Assembly: GCA_919901335.1 (NCBI GenBank)
Contig: CAKKOZ010000004.1
Span: 1 to 10,065, forward strand
Origin: Nitrospiria bacterium
GTDB lineage: Bacteria > Nitrospirota > Nitrospiria > JACQBZ01
Reading direction: 5' to 3'
Length of the DNA: 10,065 bases
Of the stretch, positions 5,444 to 10,065 are shown in pieces (positions within the stretch are counted from its first letter, which is position 1; every line of letters starts with the position of its first letter). The notes below the pieces were generated by a model. The model ran no database searches. It was not told where the DNA came from and was given only the letters and a program-made list of their open reading frames with translations. A program made the position numbers and the translations under genes.

Positions 5444-6388
5444 GTGACGACGCGAGAAAAAAAGATGGGTCTGGCCACGCGGGACGCCTACGGACAGGCG
5501 CTGGCCGAACTCGGGAGGGAAAATCCCAACGTCGTGGTCCTGGACGGCGACGTTTCCGGATCGACCAAGAGCCGGATGTTCGCCAAGGAGTTTCCGGACC
5601 GGTTTTTTAATTTCGGCATCGCCGAGGCGAATCTCGTCTCGGCCGCGGCCGGATTCGCCTCCTGCGGAAAGATTCCGTTTGCCTCCAGCTTCTCGGCTTT
5701 TCTCATGTGCAAGACCTACGACCAGTTGCGGATGTCGGTCGCGAACCCGCACTTGAACGTCAAGTTGTGCGGCTCGCACAGCGGCATCAGCCTGGGCCAG
5801 GACGGTGCGTCGCAGATGGCCGTGGAGGACATTGCGCTGGCCTGTTCGCTCCCGAAATTCACGGTGCTTGTTCCGGCCGATGAAACTTCCACGCGCGCGC
5901 TCGTGAAACGGGCCGCGGAGCATCTGGGCCCGGTCTTCATCCGGACCAGCCGCCCGAATGTGCCGCTGATCTATGCGCCGGGGGAAATGTTTGAGATCGG
6001 TCGGGCCAAGCTCCTCCGGCCGGGCAGGGATGTCACCGTGATCGCAATCGGGATGATGGTGTGGGAGGCGCTGGAGGCGGCCGAGCTTTGCGTCGAGAAG
6101 GGGATCGATGTCCGCGTGATTGATATGCATACCGTCAAGCCGCTGGATGAGCAGGCGATCGTCGCGGCCGCAAAGGAAACCGGCGCGATTGTTACGGCGG
6201 AGGAGCATCTGATCGACGGGGGACTGGGAAGCCGGGTGGCCCAGGTGGTCGTCCAGAACCATCCCGTTCCGATGGAGTTCGTGGGGCTGAAAAATACCTA
6301 TGCCGAGTCGGGGACGCCGGCCCAGCTCTTCGAGCGGTACGGCCTCACCGCGAAGGCCATCGTTGAGGCGATCGAGACGGTCTGTTAA
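5444..6388 (+). CDS. Transketolase, C-terminal subunit (split transketolase)
   Basis: This 314-residue protein covers only the pyrimidine-binding and C-terminal domains of transketolase. In split enzymes it pairs with an N-terminal subunit to move two-carbon units between sugar phosphates. The catalytic glutamate that activates thiamine diphosphate is Glu61 in FNFGIAEANLVSAAAG. The segment SHSGISLGQDGASQMAVEDIA at about 111-131 is the usual substrate loop, and the C-terminal domain begins near residue 180. The GDG diphosphate-binding motif of the N-terminal half is absent, as expected. A GTG start at 5444 is chosen because AGGAGG lies five bases before it (5433-5438) and a strong promoter ends at 5400; ATG codons at 5396 and 5465 are less suitable. 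The N-terminal subunit gene is usually found directly upstream, but here that space is a promoter and a repeat. The next gene abuts it. A pyruvate-dehydrogenase-beta or DXS-like role is less likely. Confidence 0.92.
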   Translation: MTTREKKMGLATRDAYGQALAELGRENPNVVVLDGDVSGSTKSRMFAKEFPDRFFNFGIAEANLVSAAAGFASCGKIPFASSFSAFLMCKTYDQLRMSVANPHLNVKLCGSHSGISLGQDGASQMAVEDIALACSLPKFTVLVPADETSTRALVKRAAEHLGPVFIRTSRPNVPLIYAPGEMFEIGRAKLLRPGRDVTVIAIGMMVWEALEAAELCVEKGIDVRVIDMHTVKPLDEQAIVAAAKETGAIVTAEEHLIDGGLGSRVAQVVVQNHPVPMEFVGLKNTYAESGTPAQLFERYGLTAKAIVEAIETVC

Positions 6389-6766
6389 ATGAGCGAGACG
6401 ACCAAAGAAAAAATCTTTTTGGAACTGGCGGCGGAGCTCACGCGGTTCTATACCTTGCTATGGAAGTCGCTTCAACCGGCCGCCGGTGAGAGCGCGGTGG
6501 AGCAATTCACGCCGAATCAGTTTTCCGAACAACTTCGACAGATATGGTCTTCACTTCTGCCGCGGCTTGAAAAGAACGCGATCGTGAAGGACAAGCTTGA
6601 AAAGGATTTCAGCGACGCGCGCCGGATCGCGGCTGATCATGAGGGGCTGGGCTCGGGGGATCCGAAACGGGCGGCGCTCAAGGATGATGCCTCCCGGCTG
6701 ATGACGGAAGGGCGTCTGAAAGCGTCCGGCTTCAGCGACCTTGTCGCGCTGTTTAGACGATTGTAA
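6389..6766 (+). CDS. Hypothetical protein, translationally coupled to the transketolase subunit
   Basis: I do not recognise this 125-residue protein. Its ATG directly follows the TAA of the transketolase subunit with no base between, and no good Shine-Dalgarno sequence is visible, so reinitiation by the same ribosomes is likely. It looks soluble and mostly helical: an amphipathic N-terminal part (about 5-30), a central stretch rich in charged residues (about 55-90), and a C-terminal part ending LVALFRRL. It has no cysteine, no signal peptide, no membrane helix and no catalytic motif I know. Tight coupling suggests equal dosage with the transketolase half, for example as a partner or stabilising protein, but that is inference. 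A 24-bp palindrome lies 12 bases after its stop. Confidence 0.75.
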   Translation: MSETTKEKIFLELAAELTRFYTLLWKSLQPAAGESAVEQFTPNQFSEQLRQIWSSLLPRLEKNAIVKDKLEKDFSDARRIAADHEGLGSGDPKRAALKDDASRLMTEGRLKASGFSDLVALFRRL

Positions 6767-6777
6767 TCCGATGCGGC

Positions 6778-6801
6778 AGGGGCGGTTCGCGAACCGCCCC
6801 T
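6778..6801. terminator. 24-bp perfect palindrome between convergent genes (possible bidirectional terminator or REP-like unit)
   Basis: AGGGGCGGTTCG followed by CGAACCGCCCCT is a perfect inverted repeat without a spacer. It lies between the stop of the 125-residue protein (6766) and the ABC-F gene, and overlaps the first two bases (on the + strand) of the ABC-F stop triplet (6800-6802). As RNA it would form a strong stem with a small loop. On the + strand it is followed by a T-rich but interrupted stretch (ACGTCTTTCTTT); on the other strand there is no T run. It serves best as a shared transcription end for both convergent genes. Confidence 0.55.
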
Positions 6802-8770
6802 ACGTCTTTCTTTCCGTCTCGGCCGACAGCCGCTCCCACTCGGCCGTGAGTTCCTCGATCTTCCGCTTGGCTTTCGTATGGGCCCCCATCTGTTCAAAAA
6901 ACCGTTTCTTATCCTGGTATAATTCCGGGTCGGCCAGCGCCGAGGTGAGATCCTCAAACGCTTTTTCGGCTGCGGCAATTTCCATCTCAATCCGCGATAA
7001 TTTGTCCTTCAACGGGTTTTCCCCTCGGTATAAGCGATTGCGCGCTTCGGCCTCGGCCCGCTTTTGCTCCTTGGTTTTACGGATCTTGGCGGGTTGGAAT
7101 TTCGAGTCAACGGTTGGCGGGGGTCCGGCCGGAGACGGCCGTTCGTCCGCGGCTGAAGAAATGCCTTCGGCGATCGCCTTCTTTTTGTAAAGGTAATAAT
7201 CGTAATCTCCCGCGTACGGTGTCGCCTCTCCATTCTGAACCTCAATGATTCGGTTCGCCACGGACCGGATGAAATGCCGGTCATGCGTGATGAAGCAGAT
7301 CGTTCCGGTGAAGTTTCGGAGCGCCTCTTCGAGGACGTCGCGGGACGGAATGTCGAGATGATTCGTCGGCTCGTCCATGAGCAGAAGGTTCGCCGGACGG
7401 ATCAGCATCTTGGCCAGCGCGAGACGGCTCTTCTCGCCTCCGGAAAGAACGGCCACTCTTTTCTTGGCGTCATCGCCCGAGAACAGAAACCGCCCGAGGA
7501 TCGCCCGGAGGAAGGACTGCTCTTCCATCGGCGCGGCCAGCGTGATTTCGTCCAGAACGGTGTTGTCCGGGCTTAAAAGATCGAGCTGGTGTTGCGCGTA
7601 GTAGGCCTGCGTCACGTTATGGCCCATCCGCCGCTCGCCTTTTTCAAACGGTAGTACGCCGGCTAGGAGCTTGAGCAGCGTGGATTTGCCGGCCCCGTTC
7701 GGGCCGACCAGCGCGATCCGCTCGCCGCGGCGGAGTTCGACGTTCAGCCCTCGGTAGATCGGGTTCCCGTCGTAAGACTTGTCCATATCCATCAAACGGA
7801 TCACGGACTCACCGCCGCGCGGCGGTTCCGGAAACGAAAAGCGGACCCGTTTTTGCCGGGGCGCCGCCGCCACTTTTTCCATCTTGTCCAGCATCTTGAT
7901 CCGGCTCTGGACCTGACGGGCCTTTGTGGCCTGGGCCCGGAATCGGTCAACAAAGGCCTGTGTCTGGTCAATTTTTTTCTGCTGGTTTTTGGCGGTTGCC
8001 TCAAGAATTTCCTGCGCCTGGGCTTTGGCTGTGACGAACTGGTCGTAGTTTCCGGTGTAGGAGATCAGTTGCTGTCGGTCCACTTCCGCAACGCGGCCGG
8101 CCAGGCGGTTCATGAAATTCCGGTCATGGGAGATCAGTAGGATGGCTCCGGCGTAGCCGGCCAGAAACGCTTCCAGCCAGATGACCGATTCCAGATCCAG
8201 ATGGTTTGTCGGTTCATCGAGAAGCAGCAGATCCGGCCCGGATAGAAGCAGCCGTGCCAGCGCGGCGCGCATCCGCCATCCGCCGGAAAGCTCCTCCATC
8301 GGCCGCGAGAGATGTTTTTCCTTGAAGCCGAGGCCGAAAAGAACCTCCCGTGCGCGGGCCTCGCGCGAATAGCCGCCGAGATGCTCGTACTTCGCCTGGA
8401 GCTCCCCGTAATGGGCCAACAGCTCTTCGGCCGTTTCGGGAGGGGCCGTCGCGATCTCTTCTTCTAAAAGACGCAGATGATGCTCGATGGAGGAGACGTC
8501 CGAACTTCCGGACAATACCTCGTCCAAAACGGTCTTGCCCTGATGGGCCTCTAATTCCTGTGTCAGGTAGCCGATCACGGCCTTCTTGTTGATCGCGATC
8601 GTGCCGCTGTCGGGGGTCACCCGGCCCGCGATCATCTCGATCAGCGTGGTTTTTCCGGCCCCATTCGGTCCGACCAACGCCACGCGGTCTTCAATTCCGA
8701 TGCGGAGCGAGGCGTCTTTAAAAAGCGTGCGTCCGCCGAAACGTTTTGTGATTTCTTGAATCGATATCAT
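6800..8770 (-). CDS. ABC-F family ATP-binding protein (ribosome-associated type)
   Basis: This 656-residue protein has two ABC ATPase domains in one chain and no membrane segment, the mark of the ABC-F family. Members act on the ribosome to relieve stalling or protect against antibiotics. Domain one has Walker A GPNGAGKTT (34-42), signature LSGGW (161-165) and Walker B LLLLDEP (181-187). Domain two has GPNGAGKST (356-364), LSGGEK (442-447) and LLLMDEP (462-468). Both Walker B motifs lead into TNHLD. The inter-domain linker (about 230-320) is basic and helical. After a proline-rich spacer, residues about 560-655 form a charged coiled coil like the C-terminal domain of Uup or YdiF-type proteins. 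AGGA at 8781-8784 (complement) supports the ATG at 8770. A promoter at 8962-8991 leaves a long structured leader. The exact subfamily cannot be fixed by eye, and a resistance role is not shown. Confidence 0.93.
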   Translation of the reverse strand: MISIQEITKRFGGRTLFKDASLRIGIEDRVALVGPNGAGKTTLIEMIAGRVTPDSGTIAINKKAVIGYLTQELEAHQGKTVLDEVLSGSSDVSSIEHHLRLLEEEIATAPPETAEELLAHYGELQAKYEHLGGYSREARAREVLFGLGFKEKHLSRPMEELSGGWRMRAALARLLLSGPDLLLLDEPTNHLDLESVIWLEAFLAGYAGAILLISHDRNFMNRLAGRVAEVDRQQLISYTGNYDQFVTAKAQAQEILEATAKNQQKKIDQTQAFVDRFRAQATKARQVQSRIKMLDKMEKVAAAPRQKRVRFSFPEPPRGGESVIRLMDMDKSYDGNPIYRGLNVELRRGERIALVGPNGAGKSTLLKLLAGVLPFEKGERRMGHNVTQAYYAQHQLDLLSPDNTVLDEITLAAPMEEQSFLRAILGRFLFSGDDAKKRVAVLSGGEKSRLALAKMLIRPANLLLMDEPTNHLDIPSRDVLEEALRNFTGTICFITHDRHFIRSVANRIIEVQNGEATPYAGDYDYYLYKKKAIAEGISSAADERPSPAGPPPTVDSKFQPAKIRKTKEQKRAEAEARNRLYRGENPLKDKLSRIEMEIAAAEKAFEDLTSALADPELYQDKKRFFEQMGAHTKAKRKIEELTAEWERLSAETERKT

Positions 8771-8955
8771 GGGTGTTTAATCCTGTTTTATCGGCGGGTC
8801 CTGTCCTTCGGCAGCCCCATCCGTCCTCACTGGGCATGTTCCGAAGATTGATTCGGGGAACCTCACGAAAGTGCCCTTGGCTTTTCTGTTGCGGGCGGAT
8901 GGGGCGCCCCGCCTGCGGCCACCCGCCGGATGTCACGCCAAAATCGTCGTTTGAA
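8771..8955 (-). promoter_or_regulatory. Structured leader of the ABC-F gene with competing helices
   Basis: Between the predicted transcription start (near 8955) and the ATG, the transcript can form two exclusive structures. Helix A pairs 8919-8927 with 8894-8902 (9 bp, one G-U). Helix B pairs 8896-8905 with 8814-8823 (10 bp, perfect). Both use 8896-8902. Enclosed by helix B are two further stems, 8832-8836 with 8872-8876, and 8838-8845 with 8852-8861 (two-base bulge). No intrinsic terminator with a U run is visible, and the AGGA before the start codon is not obviously sequestered. ABC-F resistance genes are often controlled by leader attenuation, which makes such a role plausible, but it is not shown. 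Confidence 0.4.
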
Positions 8956-8961
8956 TTAATC

Positions 8962-8991
8962 AATATAAAGGGTTCGGCAATGGTATGTCAA
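8962..8991 (-). promoter_or_regulatory. Predicted sigma70-type promoter of the ABC-F gene
   Basis: On the complement strand TTGACA (8986-8991) is followed after 18 bases by TATATT (8962-8967), one mismatch from the -10 consensus. Transcription would start near 8955, about 185 nt before the ABC-F start codon. It is back to back with the promoter of the molybdoenzyme gene, with 19 bases between the two -35 boxes. Confidence 0.6.
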
Positions 8992-9010
8992 ATTGCGGAA
9001 TGAACTGATC

Positions 9011-9039
9011 TTGCACAGAGGGATGGCCGATGTTAGAAT
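9011..9039 (+). promoter_or_regulatory. Predicted sigma70-type promoter of the sulfite-oxidase-like gene
   Basis: TTGCAC (9011-9016) and TAGAAT (9034-9039) are separated by 17 bases. The -35 has two mismatches and the -10 one. Transcription would begin at about 9046, only about two bases before the ATG at 9048, so the mRNA would be effectively leaderless. No Shine-Dalgarno sequence is present before that ATG, which fits this reading. Confidence 0.55.
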
Positions 9040-9047
9040 GAAACGCG

Positions 9048-9731
9048 ATGAGCGAGTCCAACGACAAACTGATAAAGAAAAAAGAGGAATGGGCGCGGGA
9101 GAAGCGGGGACTGACGCCGCAGGCGCGTGAAGAGGGGATATCGGTTCGTCAGAATCCGACGGCATCCCAGGCCGAGAGACCGAGGTTGCCTCCCGGTCAG
9201 CATAGGGTGAAGGGTTTTCCTGTACTGGATCTGGGCATCCAGCCCGAGGTGGGGCTTGAGAAATGGTCGCTGGATGTTCAAGGGCTCGTTGAGAATCCGG
9301 TGACCTGGGATTGGCAGGACTTCATGGCACAGCCGCAGATCACCCTGATTTCAGATTTCCACTGTGTCACAACCTGGAGCACTTTCGACAATCGCTGGCA
9401 AGGGGTTTCCTTCAAACACCTCCTCAGCGTGATCCGGCCGAAGCCCGAAGCGAACCATGTTTTGTTCACCTCGCATGACGGCTATTCCACTAATGTTCCG
9501 CTGTCGGTCCTGAACGACGACGATGTTCTGATCGCCCACCGCTGGAACGACGAGCCGCTCACCCGTGAGCACGGCGGACCGGTTCGGATGATCGTTCCCA
9601 AGCTGTATGCCTGGAAGGGTGCCAAATGGGTGAAGGGAATGAATTTCCTTCCCCAGGACCGTCCGGGATATTGGGAAGTCCGAGGCTATTCCAATACCGC
9701 GGATCCCTGGACGGAAGACCGGTACGCTTGA
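9048..9731 (+). CDS. Sulfite-oxidase-like molybdopterin oxidoreductase, cytoplasmic
   Basis: This 227-residue protein belongs to the sulfite oxidase fold (COG2041; YuiH / MsrP-like), whose members bind molybdopterin and catalyse two-electron oxygen-atom or redox chemistry. Cys106 in DFHCVTTWS is the expected molybdenum ligand. Other family marks are HDGYSTNVPL (143-152), HGGPVRMIVPKLYAWKGAKW (175-194) and GYWEVRGYSNTADPW (207-221). The length matches the short single-domain members without the dimerisation domain. The N-terminus is highly charged with no twin-arginine signal or membrane helix, so unlike MsrP it should stay in the cytoplasm. No heme or transmembrane partner gene is adjacent within the window. 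The substrate is unknown. There is no Shine-Dalgarno sequence; the promoter position suggests a leaderless transcript. The next in-frame Met is residue 93, which would destroy the fold, so the ATG at 9048 is the right start. Confidence 0.9.
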   Translation: MSESNDKLIKKKEEWAREKRGLTPQAREEGISVRQNPTASQAERPRLPPGQHRVKGFPVLDLGIQPEVGLEKWSLDVQGLVENPVTWDWQDFMAQPQITLISDFHCVTTWSTFDNRWQGVSFKHLLSVIRPKPEANHVLFTSHDGYSTNVPLSVLNDDDVLIAHRWNDEPLTREHGGPVRMIVPKLYAWKGAKWVKGMNFLPQDRPGYWEVRGYSNTADPWTEDRYA

Positions 9732-9755
9732 CTTTTTAGTCGCTTCTTGTATACT
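9728..9755 (+). promoter_or_regulatory. Predicted sigma70-type promoter overlapping the end of the molybdoenzyme gene
   Basis: TTGACT (9728-9733) and TATACT (9750-9755) are separated by 16 bases; each differs from consensus at one position. The -35 box includes the TGA stop of the preceding gene (9729-9731). Transcription would begin near 9762 and run rightward into a region with no clear gene. Confidence 0.5.
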
Positions 9756-9819
9756 CCCCCTACCTGTCCTGCCACATGATCCGCCGATATCAGCCGATAC
9801 GAATTTCCGCGCCAAGCCG

Positions 9820-9854
9820 CGGCCGCTTCCGGGGGGAAAGAGGCCGAGGGTTTT
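9820..9854 (+). terminator. Possible weak intrinsic terminator
   Basis: CGGCC (9820-9824) pairs with GGCCG (9842-9846). Inside, TTCC (9827-9830) pairs with GGAA (9835-9838) around a GGGG loop. A run of four T follows at 9851-9854 after AGGG. The short T run makes this a weak candidate. It would end a transcript of roughly 90 nt from the promoter at 9728-9755. Confidence 0.3.
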
Positions 9855-9879
9855 GGGAAGGGGAGAGAGCCGTCTTGTA

Positions 9880-9908
9880 TTGACCCGTTGGGATTAAAAA
9901 GGTATGAT
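9880..9908 (+). promoter_or_regulatory. Predicted sigma70-type promoter for a gene beyond the window
   Basis: TTGACC (9880-9885) and TATGAT (9903-9908) are separated by 17 bases, each with one mismatch to consensus. The -10 and spacing are the same as in the transketolase promoter at 5372-5400. Transcription would start near 9915, giving a leader of about 80 nt to the ATG at 9996 or about 140 nt to the ATG at 10054. Confidence 0.6.
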
Positions 9909-10065
9909 CCACCATAATATTCCTCCGGCGCGGGCCGTTCCTGCCGTTATTCACTTACACACGACCCCATCCGCCAGAGAGAGAATCGAGGCTCCATGCT
10001 CCGCCACAAATTTTCGATTTCTCATTTCCATACAGCATTTACTGAAATCCAAGATGAGCCAAGAG

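Larger units (their letters stand above)
9732..10065 (+). other. Non-coding stretch to window end, with a possible gene start at its edge
   Basis: These 334 bases hold no convincing complete gene. They contain two promoter-like elements (9728-9755 and 9880-9908), a direct repeat GCCGATA at 9783-9789 and 9793-9799 (10-base period), and a hairpin at 9820-9846. Near the end two possible start codons appear in different frames. An ATG at 9996, with GAGG close before it, opens a frame that stays open to the end (beginning MLRHKFSISHFHTAF). An ATG at 10054 begins MSQE. Too little is present to decide which, if either, starts the next gene. Confidence 0.5.

Noticed and set aside
5252..6262. 336-codon open frame on the - strand opposite the transketolase gene
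   Set aside because: It is a shadow of a well-supported gene, has no recognisable fold, and runs through the promoter and repeat region.
8718..9003. Short open frames in the gap between the ABC-F and molybdoenzyme genes (8773-9003 + and 8718-8963 -)
   Set aside because: They cross promoters and inverted repeats, show no protein-like composition, and lack ribosome binding sites.

Overview
The window is a moderately GC-rich, densely packed stretch of a bacterial chromosome. It holds ten clear protein genes, no rRNA, tRNA, CRISPR array, transposase or phage gene. The gene content (a thioredoxin-like [2Fe-2S] ferredoxin, a Rieske ferredoxin, MoaB, AMP-forming acetyl-CoA synthetase, a split transketolase, a cytoplasmic sulfite-oxidase-like molybdoenzyme) and the GC-rich hairpin-bearing intergenic regions would fit an environmental lineage such as Nitrospirota or NC10. 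That placement is an impression from protein sequence and not a demonstrated assignment.

Layout. (1) Positions 17-1659, rightward: Rieske ferredoxin, thioredoxin-like [2Fe-2S] ferredoxin, MoaB and a stand-alone GGQ release-factor-like protein, closely spaced. (2) Positions 1661-5114, leftward: acetyl-CoA synthetase (acsA) comes first from its own sigma70-type promoter, then a quinone-oxidoreductase-like medium-chain dehydrogenase, then a two-helix membrane protein. This block converges on block 1 with only one base between the two stop codons. (3) Positions 5372-6766, rightward: a near-consensus promoter, the C-terminal half of a transketolase without its N-terminal half, and an abutting 125-residue protein of unknown function. 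(4) Positions 6800-8991, leftward: an ABC-F ATPase preceded by a leader of about 185 nt that can form mutually exclusive helices. (5) Positions 9011-9731, rightward: a sulfite-oxidase-like molybdopterin protein whose predicted transcript is nearly leaderless. (6) Positions 9732-10065: no convincing complete gene, but two further rightward promoters and a candidate hairpin between them.

Functional themes. Acetate activation (acsA) and central carbon metabolism (transketolase half) share a divergent promoter region. Iron-sulfur electron carriers and molybdenum-cofactor synthesis sit at the left, and a molybdoenzyme sits at the right. Two genes relate to stalled or impaired ribosomes: the GGQ protein and the ABC-F ATPase.

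No wholly new multi-gene system is evident. The least explained signals are non-coding: a pair of related intergenic repeat elements on either side of acsA, the competing helices in the ABC-F leader, and the double promoter region at the right edge. The transketolase half-gene without an adjacent partner and its coupled unknown protein are the most interesting coding observations.
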